From: Nitrosomonas marina
Lineage (GTDB): Bacteria; Pseudomonadota; Gammaproteobacteria; Burkholderiales; Nitrosomonadaceae
Length of the DNA: 36,382 nt
Assembly (NCBI RefSeq): GCF_900111605.1
Contig: NZ_FOIA01000032.1
Coordinates: 1-36,382 of the forward strand
Reading direction: 5' to 3'
The translations under genes and the position numbers were made by a program. Positions 17,094-26,651 of the stretch are shown in pieces. Below the pieces are notes generated by a model, which was not told the origin of the DNA, ran no database searches, and saw only the letters and a program-made list of their open reading frames with translations. Position 1 is the first letter of the stretch, and each line of letters opens with the position of its first letter.

Positions 17094-18665
17094 ATGGAAT
17101 TGAAAAATACAAAGAACGGTAAAGTCATTGACTATATGTCGCGTGATTACGATAGCTTCCTTCTTTCCATGCGTCGACTTATTCCCGAACTCATGCCGGA
17201 ATGGACAGATTATGATCGCGAGGCGGATTTTGGCAATGTGTTGTTACAGCTTTTTTCTCATATGGGGGATATCCTCAGTTATTACCAAGACCGAATTGTT
17301 AATGAGAGCTTTTTAACGACGGCTCAAGAAAGAAAGAGCATTATTCAACATTTGAGATTAATCGGCTATCGACTATCCACGGCGACACCGGCTTCGACGA
17401 CGTTGACCATACAGTTTCCGGCGGTTTGTACGGATGTCGTAATCGTGTCCAGGGGTGACTCCTTCGCCACTAAGAGTAGTCAAACTTCAGCCAGTGTACG
17501 TTTCGAGTGCGTTGAAGATGTGCCGCCTATCGATTGCAGTACCCTGACCGTGGATGATGAGACCGGCAGGAAGCATGTTGATATCCAGGTGGAGGAAGGC
17601 ACCTTGATCAAAGAAGATATAATCGGTACTTCTCTGGGAACTGCAGGACAGCGATTTATCCTCAATTTTCCTCGTCTGATCCTGCGCACCGAAGGCAATG
17701 GAGAAATTAACCCAGATTTTAAACTCTGGACCGATACCAGCGGGGTCATTGATGAAGATTGGCGTTTGCAGAGTACCTTGGCCTTCAGCCTGGAAGATGC
17801 CAAAGACTATATCATAGAAATTGATGAAAACGATCTGGCAACCGTGATCTTTGGCGGTAATGGGGTCGGCGCTATCCCGGCTGTGGGTGCGGTGATTAAA
17901 GTCCAGTATCGTACTGGTGGCGGAGCCATGGGAAATGTCGCCGCCAAGACAATTACTACCATTACCGATTCCCCCGCGCTAAATCTGGTGTCGGCCAGAG
18001 TGATAAATAATGATGCCGCCACTGGTGGCTCGGATCGGGAAACCATCGCACATGCGGTGAGCCATGCTCCCAATGTCTTTCGTTCCCTGAAGCGAGCGGT
18101 CACCCAACTGGACTGTGAGAGTATCGCGCTCAAATTCAACGGTGTGGGAAAAGTGCGTGCCGTGTCTACCAATTGGAATACAGTGACATTATATGTGGCA
18201 CCACAAGGCGGTGGTCGCGTCAGCGATATATTACATGCTGACTTGTTGGAGTATTTTGAAGATAAACGACCGCTATCGACACTGTTTGAAATCTGTGATG
18301 TGGATTACGTGAAAATATACGTTGCCGCTACTGTGGGAATTGAGCCTTATTACTCGAAAACCGAGATGAGGCAGAAGATATATGAGGCTGCAGGTAAAAT
18401 ACTTTCCTTTGACAATACCCGGTTTGGTCAGATCATATATCTGAGCAAGTTTTACGAGGCTATTGAAAATATTGAAGGTGTTACCTATGTCACGATTCAC
18501 AGTTTCAAACGTGAGGGCAGAAGTGGGCCTGATGACGATGACGGCAAAATACAGTTAAAACACAGTGAGTTGGCCCGTATCCCAGGTTCGGATGTTAACG
18601 ATAGTGCGGAAGATATGACTTATCTTGGTGGAATAAAACTTATTAAACTGGATGGAGGGTACTAG
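17094..18665 (+). CDS. Baseplate wedge protein, gp6/baseplate J-like (Afp11-like)
   Basis: This 523-aa protein is of the eCIS 'putative baseplate assembly protein' family. The start (DYMSRDYDSFLLSMRRLIPE, then DREADFGNVLLQLFSHMGDI, LSYYQDRIVNESFLTTAQ) is highly characteristic. The middle (TVIFGGNGVGAIPAVGAVIK, then VQYRTGGGAMGNV) is the J-protein core, and GGSDRETIAHAVSHAPNVFR follows. With the gp25- and gp7-like proteins it forms the wedge ring around the hub. The ribosome binding site is AAGAGAAA. Length and motifs look intact. Confidence 0.93.
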   Translation: MELKNTKNGKVIDYMSRDYDSFLLSMRRLIPELMPEWTDYDREADFGNVLLQLFSHMGDILSYYQDRIVNESFLTTAQERKSIIQHLRLIGYRLSTATPASTTLTIQFPAVCTDVVIVSRGDSFATKSSQTSASVRFECVEDVPPIDCSTLTVDDETGRKHVDIQVEEGTLIKEDIIGTSLGTAGQRFILNFPRLILRTEGNGEINPDFKLWTDTSGVIDEDWRLQSTLAFSLEDAKDYIIEIDENDLATVIFGGNGVGAIPAVGAVIKVQYRTGGGAMGNVAAKTITTITDSPALNLVSARVINNDAATGGSDRETIAHAVSHAPNVFRSLKRAVTQLDCESIALKFNGVGKVRAVSTNWNTVTLYVAPQGGGRVSDILHADLLEYFEDKRPLSTLFEICDVDYVKIYVAATVGIEPYYSKTEMRQKIYEAAGKILSFDNTRFGQIIYLSKFYEAIENIEGVTYVTIHSFKREGRSGPDDDDGKIQLKHSELARIPGSDVNDSAEDMTYLGGIKLIKLDGGY

Positions 18666-18668
18666 GCT

Positions 18669-21098
18669 GTGAGCTTTAAATCCATCAGCGCGGAACCCCA
18701 CCCTGCCGGACACCAGATCGATATTCGTTGGGAGTTCGAGCAGGGTATGTCGTATATTGGTATACATGTGATTCGTCGTGATGCTACCTATCCTATGCAT
18801 CCTGGTGATGGTGTTTTGGTCGCTAACGTGGATTTGGCTGCGATAAGTGAAAACCTCGTAAGTGATAAAGGCTTGTATGACAATCGGGTTTATTATTATA
18901 GCCTATATCCTTATGTGAATAACCCACCAGTATTTGATCTGGATAACGCCAGTAAAATATCCGCGCTATCTACCTCGCCGAATGGCCATAGTGACGGCAT
19001 GTATGAACAACTGCCGGAGATTTATCGTCGCTATGACAAACAAAGTCTGTTCTTAAAACGTTTCCTGGATATAGTCGGTGGACAGTTGGACCAAATTGAA
19101 TCCTATACCCATTTCCTCAGGGAAGCCCATGATGTTAACGTGACTAGTGATATCATGCTACCTCTACTGGGAGATTGGATAGGTTGGAAAACGGATTTTA
19201 AACGTCAGATCATACAGCAACGCGAAGAAGTAAAAAACGCACCTGCGATTTATCAATCCGTGGGACTGTTGCCCGCCGTGGAAGCGACAGTTAAGCGTAT
19301 CAGTGATCTAGAAAGCCAGACTAAAGAATATGTGTATAACATTGCAGTTTCCAATAGGCCTGAAAAATTTAATTTCTGGTCGTTGCAGCGCAATGTCGGT
19401 GGTATGTGGTCTGAACAGGAGTCGTTGCTCTCTCTGGACTATGGATTTGACGGAAAACCCTCTACAGCAGTAGATAATAATGGCCTTCGTTGGTTCTTTT
19501 ATCACACCGAAAGGAAGGCCCAATGGGAGATCTGGTGCAAGACGACACCACAGTATCGGATGGATATTGAGTTGGCTGGTGAGCTGGCAAACGGTAACAT
19601 TGCTGAGGGTTGGTATCAGGCATTAACCGAGGCCAAGTTGTCAGTTTTGCAAACTGCAAGTGTTACTCAGTTATCGTCAAATGTTTGGCTAATTGACGAT
19701 GGCAGTGAACAATACTTGGTTGAGCATCAACAGGATCGGATGCTGGTTTATCACCTCACGGCAGAGGCCATGTCCCTAGGAGCTAGCAGCCCCGTGGTTT
19801 CGGGTGATAGTAATTATATATATAAGTATCCCACAGCTGTTCAGTATGGTAACGATCTTTGGCTATTCTGGTCGTCTTATGATGAATCCGATCCGGCAAA
19901 CCCGATTTGGTCCATCCAGTTTAAAACTCGCAACAATGCCCGTTGGTCTGATGTGAGCCCACTAACATCCGGCGCACCGGATACAACTCGCAATCCTTTT
20001 GTTAGCGGCGGCAGTTATGATTCTACTATACAACGGCGTTATCCTCAGGCAGTGGTGGATGGCACTGGTCGTCTGTGGTTGTTTTGGCTGGAGAAAGTGA
20101 ACAATCGCTGGCAATTACGTTATAACCGGCACGACGGCACTGATTGGGGTGAACCGTTAACTTTCCCGTTGGATGCTGGTAATGATCCTGTTGTAATGCG
20201 TGACCTTCAGGTGTTAATCGATCCGTCACCGGGTACGCCACGTATACTTGTTTTTTGGTCACGCCAGGCGGAAATCAGCACCCCCGGTACCACCCGCTGG
20301 CAAGTTGTTTATCGCATCAAGACTGATATCAATTTCGACGACTTATGGGGAACGGTCAACCCGCTACCCAAGCACACTGTCGATGACAATCATCACGACC
20401 GGGAAGCCTATCCTGTTTTAACGAGTAGCGGGTTGGAAGTCTTTTGGAGTAGCAATCGTGAAGACAGTGGTTGGTCGATTTGGTCAGGTGTAATAACTGA
20501 TACCGTGGCCAATACATGGGACCAGATTCAACGGGTCAGTAGCGTCGATTACTCTCAACGTTCACCAATAGCAATTCCTATCATTGATCGAATTTGGCTT
20601 ATTTATTATTCGAATCGTGAACGCAGTTATGACAGTCAGGCATATCGTGCGACTAGGACTTTTGATAGACGTTATGCTGGAACTACGACTGTAGATGTCA
20701 GACATTTACAACGTATTCAGAAATATGGTCTGGAACCGGACTATCAGACTTATACCTACGATATCGGGGCCAATGAGGTACGTAATGACACAAATCGTAT
20801 AGCACGTGATACGGTGGGTGTGTTTTTACAGTCCCAGACTTATACCGATGAAGAAGTTAATGCGGAAATTGAACGCCTGCGACCCGTGATACAAGAGTTT
20901 ATGCCGATTACAGATCGCGCCGTGTTTATTCCATACTCTGATTATCATTCGGAATATGTTTATTCCTATACTCGTTCGTGCAGCCCCGCAGCGCATTATA
21001 TCACCGAAACCTATGCGGATGATTTTGTAAGTGCATTGACCGAAAGCGCCTTTGAGGATGGAGAGGATTTTTCAGACAGTTTAGGAGGCACCTCATGA
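18669..21098 (+). CDS. Baseplate wedge protein, gp7/tail-protein-I-like (Afp12-like) with propeller-like insert
   Basis: This 809-aa protein starts at a GTG 3 nt after the gp6 gene. Residues about 10-90 look like a fibronectin-III-type beta domain. The tail-protein-I core starts with YEQLPEIYRRYDKQSLFLKR and continues DIMLPLLGDWIGWK and NAPAIYQSVG. From about residue 270 to 655 there are roughly six repeats of the form (L)W(L/F)FWSS...W.I, as in LWLFWSSYDE, LWLFWLEKVNNRWQL and IWLIYYSNRE, which suggests a beta-propeller. The chain returns to a tail domain (YTDEEVNAEIERLRPVIQEF). Its likely role is baseplate wedge plus surface-exposed binding module. Its stop overlaps the next ATG. Confidence 0.85.
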   Translation: MSFKSISAEPHPAGHQIDIRWEFEQGMSYIGIHVIRRDATYPMHPGDGVLVANVDLAAISENLVSDKGLYDNRVYYYSLYPYVNNPPVFDLDNASKISALSTSPNGHSDGMYEQLPEIYRRYDKQSLFLKRFLDIVGGQLDQIESYTHFLREAHDVNVTSDIMLPLLGDWIGWKTDFKRQIIQQREEVKNAPAIYQSVGLLPAVEATVKRISDLESQTKEYVYNIAVSNRPEKFNFWSLQRNVGGMWSEQESLLSLDYGFDGKPSTAVDNNGLRWFFYHTERKAQWEIWCKTTPQYRMDIELAGELANGNIAEGWYQALTEAKLSVLQTASVTQLSSNVWLIDDGSEQYLVEHQQDRMLVYHLTAEAMSLGASSPVVSGDSNYIYKYPTAVQYGNDLWLFWSSYDESDPANPIWSIQFKTRNNARWSDVSPLTSGAPDTTRNPFVSGGSYDSTIQRRYPQAVVDGTGRLWLFWLEKVNNRWQLRYNRHDGTDWGEPLTFPLDAGNDPVVMRDLQVLIDPSPGTPRILVFWSRQAEISTPGTTRWQVVYRIKTDINFDDLWGTVNPLPKHTVDDNHHDREAYPVLTSSGLEVFWSSNREDSGWSIWSGVITDTVANTWDQIQRVSSVDYSQRSPIAIPIIDRIWLIYYSNRERSYDSQAYRATRTFDRRYAGTTTVDVRHLQRIQKYGLEPDYQTYTYDIGANEVRNDTNRIARDTVGVFLQSQTYTDEEVNAEIERLRPVIQEFMPITDRAVFIPYSDYHSEYVYSYTRSCSPAAHYITETYADDFVSALTESAFEDGEDFSDSLGGTS

Positions 21099-21622
21099 TG
21101 ACTCGAAAAGCTCTACCTGAAGGTAAATATCGGGATCATCTGGTTTATGCGGATGGTCGGGTTGTGGATTATGGTTGGCGTTGCAATGTGATAGTCGATC
21201 AATGCCGTCAATTATTGGCGGCGTTTATGCAAGGGCAAGCAGCATCCGGTATTCAACGTATATCACTCGGCAGAGGTGATACCAGCTGGGACAGCTTACC
21301 TTATGAGGCGCCTGTGCCATCAACCTCGTCGCTGATGGATTCCTCGCCGCATGATATTGCGGTTGCCGATGCCGAAATGAGTATCAGTTTTCTGGACATC
21401 TCTGGCAATACCACTAGTGACGTGCATTCGCGGATTGAAGTGAGTGTGACTATCGAAGGAGATAGTTTGCCTATCGGTTCAGGTGAAACTTTTCCATTGC
21501 GAGAGTTTGCTTTGTATGGAGAATTAAATAGCAATGATTATATGATTGACTATGTCCGGCACGGCGTCATTCATATCGGTCAGGGTGATGTACTGACCCG
21601 CAGGGTAAGATTGGTTTTCTGA
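21095..21622 (+). CDS. eCIS fibre-like accessory protein (paralogue of the 26652 gene product)
   Basis: This 175-aa protein carries IQRISLGRGDTSWD (about residues 53-67) and FPLREFALYGE (about 132-142). The same pattern, IxxGRGxxxWD followed later by (R)ExxLFxx, occurs in the product of 26652-27284, so the two are probably related. The motif resembles phage tail-fibre N-terminal domains that dock to the baseplate. It overlaps the wedge gene by 4 nt behind AGGAGGC. No receptor-binding domain is visible. The function is inferred from context. Confidence 0.65.
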   Translation: MMTRKALPEGKYRDHLVYADGRVVDYGWRCNVIVDQCRQLLAAFMQGQAASGIQRISLGRGDTSWDSLPYEAPVPSTSSLMDSSPHDIAVADAEMSISFLDISGNTTSDVHSRIEVSVTIEGDSLPIGSGETFPLREFALYGELNSNDYMIDYVRHGVIHIGQGDVLTRRVRLVF

Positions 21623-21649
21623 ATGTAAGAAAATTTTAAGGATAAGACT

Positions 21650-23950
21650 ATGGGAGATTATTCAAGAGATCCCTTTGGCAGATTAATGGATGCCGCGTCC
21701 AAGCATTACGTCGGGGTCCGGCTGCAGCAAGGTGTTCCAATCCTAGATTCGGACTGGAACGAATTGGAGGATTTGCGCAAGCATGAAGTCAGCGAGTTTG
21801 TCGGCCGGTTTTTTGGTGACGGGGTACCGGACCAGAATGATGGATTCCGTATTGTTCCACTGGAGGGCGCGGGAATCAGTAATCTAGTTTTTCAGGTAGA
21901 TTCAAGTAATATAGAACTGACCCGTTTAGAAGTAATCTTGTCTGAATCAACTGCTGCGAATATTCTCGGGTTTTTGCCGGGTTACACGGAATCTCAACGC
22001 TACGGTGATTCGCCAGCGATGCTTACCGGCAATGCTACAGAACCATTTGCTTTGGCGGATGGTTTGACTTTTACCGTTCGCGTAAACAATGGTGTTAACC
22101 AAACCGTTACTTTTGCATCGACAGACTTTTCTGATATCACGGCGGCAACGGCTGTCGAAGTGATCAACGTCTTGAATACCACCTTTATCGGTGTAACGGT
22201 AATGGTGAGTGATGGCAATAATTTTCTCATCAATGGTGGTAACGGCACACTGGAGACGGCAGGACGTATGCTGGTCCAGGGCAGTGAAGTTATCATTGAA
22301 GATACTATTGCCTACACTTCGCAACTGTTATATATGAACAACGAACTGGCGCAGTTATGGGGGGTTGATCCTGTCAGTGAAATACTGCCAGTTACTGCAG
22401 ACCGGCAGGATATTGTTTACCTAGATGTCTGGGAACGGGAAGTGGATGCCGTTGAAGATGAAATGATTGTGCAACAGGCTATTGGTATTGAAGCAACACG
22501 TCGACTGAAACGGGAATGGGCTGTCAGGGTCGCCAGTGGCGTAACGGATCTTTCAGGAATTACACGTCAACCCGGCCATAAATACGCTGCTTTGGCATCA
22601 GTTAATCGTTTGGCCGCTAACAACAATCTCTTAGGTCCGGACGATTTAGTGGATTTACGCGTCCTTAATCTGAATGTTGCTCGTTATTTAAAAACACCGA
22701 TATCTGTTACTCGCGGCGCAGAACATCTGTCCGTAAACGATTTTGTCGATGTTCTCAATGCCTATCGCTCTGTTTTGTATAGCCGGTATATTAACGCCAT
22801 TTTTAATTTTGCGTATACTGATCCGTCAAACGAGCGGTTTATTCAATTAATTATCGAGCAGTTGCTTAATTTTACGATTGTATCGGCCATGCAGGCCCGT
22901 ACCGGTAATATCAATAACCACGATGCTATTATTGTATTGACTGAGTTTCACAGGCTGCAGCAGGAATTTATTAATGTAATAACATCATTTGCCAACGCTG
23001 ATAGCGATTCCGACCTTATTGGTGATATGACCGATTTCATCAATCAATATAATCAGTTGCTCAATACCAATGCAGATAGTTTAAACAACCAGTTATCGCA
23101 AAACGACCTGATTGGCGCTGTGAGAGCGCAACAAGAAATCAACGCGTGGTTGAGTGATCCTCTCAATGATTTGCCGGAAGGTAACGTGCAGGTAGTTATT
23201 AGTAATGTAGAGCCTACTTCCAACCTAGCGGTCGGTGTGCCATTTAATATTACGTACACTATTGAAAGTGCAGTTTCTTCGCCAAGGGCGCAGGAGATCT
23301 ACAATATCAGCGTTGTGAGCGTTGCGCCTACATCATGGCATTTTTTATTAAACCGTACGCAAATTACCCTGGATTCCAGTGGTGGTCAGGGAGATGTCAT
23401 GCTAACGGTTACCCCGCGAGCGGGCGCTGCGACATCCCGTTTTGCCTTAACCGTTGTTGCTGACCGTAACCAATCAGGTGTGCGGTTTACTCACACCAGC
23501 CCTGTGTTTGAAATCGGTTTGCCGCCTGTTGCGGTGGAATTTTTACAATGGGTCAGGCCAACTTTGGTAAGTGGGCAATTACAACTGACACAACAGAATT
23601 TCTTGGATAATGCGGGACAAATAGATTTCATCGTTAACCTCATTAACACATCGGATACGACATCCCAAGAATACCAATTAAGCCATCATGTCATTCCTCC
23701 TGCTGGGGAAGATGCGAACTGGTTTCCCTTGTCCACCAGCGGTGAACAGCCATCTAACATTAACTTGACGACCCCGGGTGAAATTAGGCCGACAACATCC
23801 AGTTTCTTTTTCATCGCCGGGGGAGCGCCGACTATTGGTACTGAAGGTACTCTGGTGGTGGAGGCGGAACTACTTAATGAAGGTGGTGTACCGCCATCAA
23901 CACCGGTGATCACGCAGTTTAATATACCGTTTGTAGTAATTTCTGGTTAA
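21650..23950 (+). CDS. DUF6519-family eCIS protein, probable baseplate-attached fibre
   Basis: The start (MGDYSRDPFGRLMDAASKHY, then VGVRLQQGVPILDSDWNELE) is the hallmark of DUF6519 proteins, which recur in eCIS clusters. DIVYLDVWEREVDAVED (about residues 260-277) is also typical. Residues about 133-205 hold a small beta insert resembling one in the sheath (see findings). A mostly helical region (about 380-510) is followed by two Ig-like beta domains (about 515-640 and 645-766). There is no signal peptide or membrane segment. It probably forms a peripheral fibre or plate and could be the receptor-contacting part, since no classical Afp13 fibre is seen. Confidence 0.8.
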   Translation: MGDYSRDPFGRLMDAASKHYVGVRLQQGVPILDSDWNELEDLRKHEVSEFVGRFFGDGVPDQNDGFRIVPLEGAGISNLVFQVDSSNIELTRLEVILSESTAANILGFLPGYTESQRYGDSPAMLTGNATEPFALADGLTFTVRVNNGVNQTVTFASTDFSDITAATAVEVINVLNTTFIGVTVMVSDGNNFLINGGNGTLETAGRMLVQGSEVIIEDTIAYTSQLLYMNNELAQLWGVDPVSEILPVTADRQDIVYLDVWEREVDAVEDEMIVQQAIGIEATRRLKREWAVRVASGVTDLSGITRQPGHKYAALASVNRLAANNNLLGPDDLVDLRVLNLNVARYLKTPISVTRGAEHLSVNDFVDVLNAYRSVLYSRYINAIFNFAYTDPSNERFIQLIIEQLLNFTIVSAMQARTGNINNHDAIIVLTEFHRLQQEFINVITSFANADSDSDLIGDMTDFINQYNQLLNTNADSLNNQLSQNDLIGAVRAQQEINAWLSDPLNDLPEGNVQVVISNVEPTSNLAVGVPFNITYTIESAVSSPRAQEIYNISVVSVAPTSWHFLLNRTQITLDSSGGQGDVMLTVTPRAGAATSRFALTVVADRNQSGVRFTHTSPVFEIGLPPVAVEFLQWVRPTLVSGQLQLTQQNFLDNAGQIDFIVNLINTSDTTSQEYQLSHHVIPPAGEDANWFPLSTSGEQPSNINLTTPGEIRPTTSSFFFIAGGAPTIGTEGTLVVEAELLNEGGVPPSTPVITQFNIPFVVISG

Positions 23951-23996
23951 TCACACCGAAGCTACATTCAAATAAACTAAGGAAGGAGTCTGTAAC

Positions 23997-26639
23997 ATGA
24001 TAAGTCGAAAATGGATTATTTACAGCTTGTTAACTGTTGCAACGCTGCTCTCATGGTATAACACTGTTGTTCTTGCTGATGGTGTAGATGTGATAGCCGC
24101 GAAACGTGATTTGTTCGGCACCGTTGACTTAAGTGTTGGCTCTTCAGAATATGTAGTTACTGAAAACTTCGATAACGGTAAAGGTATCTTCAGGATTCAA
24201 ACGTACCGTCCTGTCATAGGGAACGAAGAAATACAGTTTTATTTTGAAATTAATGACAGTCATGTGGACCCGGATAATGATCAGATAAGGATTCGGCTTG
24301 ATCTAAATCATGACCATGCCAACACTCCGAATATCGACAAGGCCATTGTCATTTACCGGCAACTGTCTGGCGCCGCCACTAACCGGGTACGTGTGGCCGA
24401 TCTCAATTTGGTGGGAGAGCCGGTAAATAACGCGGTTGATCTTCCTTCGGGGCAATGGATGATCGACGATGGTTCCGATGCTGGCGACACCACATGGATT
24501 GCCGAAGTAAAGGTCACTGCGGCGGACCTGGGTTTTGGCTATATACCCAGCATTATTGGGCTGCACATACGTGTATTAACCAACAACGAATCACCTACTG
24601 CTGGTGTATTTCCGCCCGGCATCAGTTCGGCGGCAATCGCCAGCTGGGCTAATCTCAAAACGCGTAATCCTATTAATTATGCGTTAGTGTTGGATCGCTC
24701 CGGTAGCATGGAAGATAGCATCGATGGCAGCACAAAGAATTTCGAGCGCTGGAATTCCGCGATTATTGCCAGTGAAATTTTTAGCCAGTTGTATTTTGCC
24801 ATGCGTTCGCCTTACTTCAATGACAAAATAGGTGTTGTGACGTATACAACAGCATCGGGCGGGTTTTTTAGTTGTTCCGGAGCTACGCCACAATCTTCTT
24901 TAATAGGAGGAAGTCTGCAAAACTTGAGCAGTATTTCAGTGGATGGCTTTGTCACCAGCACGTTAGGTTCACTGCAACCGACAGGATGTACACCTATCAA
25001 AGATGGATTAAATACCGCATTTGCAGGACTCGATGACGGTGATGCGGAGCGTATTGCGTTGCTGTTGAGTGACGGATTTCATAATGTACCATCCACTAAC
25101 TACGATGCAACTCCATACGTGTTTCCAGGTTCGCTAACTCAATCGGATTTTGAAGTGAATACTGTCGTCCTGGAAAACGAACCAGATACCGGTGCCGATA
25201 CCAATTTGATGCAGGATATTAGCAATGACTTCGGCGGTTTTGCCAGCGCTTATATCAATGCCGTGAGCAAAGAAGAATTGGTAGCCGCATTCGTTGAGAA
25301 CCTGTTTGGTCATTTGTATTTGAACCAGACGCAATTTAACGGCACAGCGCAGTTCACGGTCAATAATAATGAGCCGAGATTGGTGGTTATGTTGGTATGG
25401 CATAGCACGGTCGCCAGTGACAGGGGATTTCGACTACAACGTCCGGATAATTCTATCATAGATACCACGGATAGCTCATATCATCATTTCCGCGATACCA
25501 CATTAGGCTATGAACTAGCTTATTATGTCGTGGATAATCCGCCGGCGGGAACGTGGCAGAGCATTGGTCTGGTGTCTAACACGGCGGAAGTGGCGGACAA
25601 TAATCTTGCGATTTTCGATCCTACTATCTACGCGCAATTTAATGCCAAGAGGCAGGGGCAAGACATCCTGCTTCAAGTTTCGTTGCAGGAAAACGGAAAG
25701 CCTATTACAGAGCCTGACGCGGAAGTTACCATGGGGGTCGAACGGCCTGACGAAGGTCTGGGTACCTTTGCATCGACGTTTACCAGCAAATGTCAATCGG
25801 TTCCGCCAAACATTCCGCCTATTATTAACGTAAGAGATATTATAAGTGGCAAGAATCCGCCTGCGGGCAACATCGTCATTACAAGCCAACCGGCAGGATC
25901 GACCTCATTTGCTACCACAACAACTGTAAATCCTAATACAACATCGATGGCTGCGGTCACCAACGGCGACCAGAATAGATTGACAGATACCTTGCCGCCA
26001 CACATGATCAAAGTACAGCGTTTACTTGAAATTTGTGAGAAGGACGGCTTTAACCGCTCAGAAAACAATTTAAAACTGTATGACGATGGTAGTCACGGTG
26101 ATGCCACGGCGGGTGACGGTATTTTCAGTTTGCTATACCAAGACGCAGACAAGGAAGGTACCTATAATTTTGCTTTTCTTGCCAAGGGCAAGGCGCCATC
26201 AGGAAGCGAGTTTACCCGCCAGAAAAATTTGTCATACCACAAATCCGTCATTGTAGACTCAACCACAACCGCGTTTGACAGCCGTGTTATTAGCGTAACG
26301 GATAAGCTGGTACATAAAGAGTACTACATCGTGCCCATGGATAATAAACATGAATATCTGGGTCCCGGCCATGCACCAGAGGTTAAATTTTTCGTAACAG
26401 GCGCAATACCCATTGGTCAAACCATTGATTATAACAACGGCTTTTATTCCCAGGTCGTTGCGTATGACCCTGCTGCGGGTGAACCCATTGTTACGCCGGT
26501 TGTGCAGGGGACACCAATACAGGGGAAATGTGATGTACAGTGTCCTTTGCCAAACTGGATATGGTGGCTGATAGCAGTACTGACGTTGATTATACTGTTA
26601 CTGTTTAGATTGTGTATGCTGCGGAAGAATAAACCATGA
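23997..26639 (+). CDS. Exported, membrane-anchored von Willebrand A domain protein
   Basis: This 880-aa protein has an N-terminal signal peptide (WIIYSLLTVATLLSW; likely cleavage after VLA, residues 25-27) and a C-terminal membrane helix at about 854-870 followed by RKNKP. The body should therefore face the periplasm or exterior, held in the membrane by its C-terminus. Residues about 228-430 form a VWA domain with a MIDAS motif DRSGS (233-237) and LLLSDGFHN. A later part (LYDDGSHGDATAGDGIFSLL) matches the 'choice-of-anchor X' beta domain. Strong ribosome binding site GGAAGGAG. It is the only exported product in an otherwise cytoplasmic particle operon; it could anchor particles or sense ligand (inference). 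Confidence 0.85.
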   Translation: MISRKWIIYSLLTVATLLSWYNTVVLADGVDVIAAKRDLFGTVDLSVGSSEYVVTENFDNGKGIFRIQTYRPVIGNEEIQFYFEINDSHVDPDNDQIRIRLDLNHDHANTPNIDKAIVIYRQLSGAATNRVRVADLNLVGEPVNNAVDLPSGQWMIDDGSDAGDTTWIAEVKVTAADLGFGYIPSIIGLHIRVLTNNESPTAGVFPPGISSAAIASWANLKTRNPINYALVLDRSGSMEDSIDGSTKNFERWNSAIIASEIFSQLYFAMRSPYFNDKIGVVTYTTASGGFFSCSGATPQSSLIGGSLQNLSSISVDGFVTSTLGSLQPTGCTPIKDGLNTAFAGLDDGDAERIALLLSDGFHNVPSTNYDATPYVFPGSLTQSDFEVNTVVLENEPDTGADTNLMQDISNDFGGFASAYINAVSKEELVAAFVENLFGHLYLNQTQFNGTAQFTVNNNEPRLVVMLVWHSTVASDRGFRLQRPDNSIIDTTDSSYHHFRDTTLGYELAYYVVDNPPAGTWQSIGLVSNTAEVADNNLAIFDPTIYAQFNAKRQGQDILLQVSLQENGKPITEPDAEVTMGVERPDEGLGTFASTFTSKCQSVPPNIPPIINVRDIISGKNPPAGNIVITSQPAGSTSFATTTTVNPNTTSMAAVTNGDQNRLTDTLPPHMIKVQRLLEICEKDGFNRSENNLKLYDDGSHGDATAGDGIFSLLYQDADKEGTYNFAFLAKGKAPSGSEFTRQKNLSYHKSVIVDSTTTAFDSRVISVTDKLVHKEYYIVPMDNKHEYLGPGHAPEVKFFVTGAIPIGQTIDYNNGFYSQVVAYDPAAGEPIVTPVVQGTPIQGKCDVQCPLPNWIWWLIAVLTLIILLLFRLCMLRKNKP

Positions 26640-26651
26640 TCGGAGAACTGA

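Noticed and set aside
4738..18665. Type VI secretion system
   Set aside because: No TssJ/L/M membrane complex or ClpV is seen. The sheath is a single phage-type chain and the AAA+ protein is Afp15-like.
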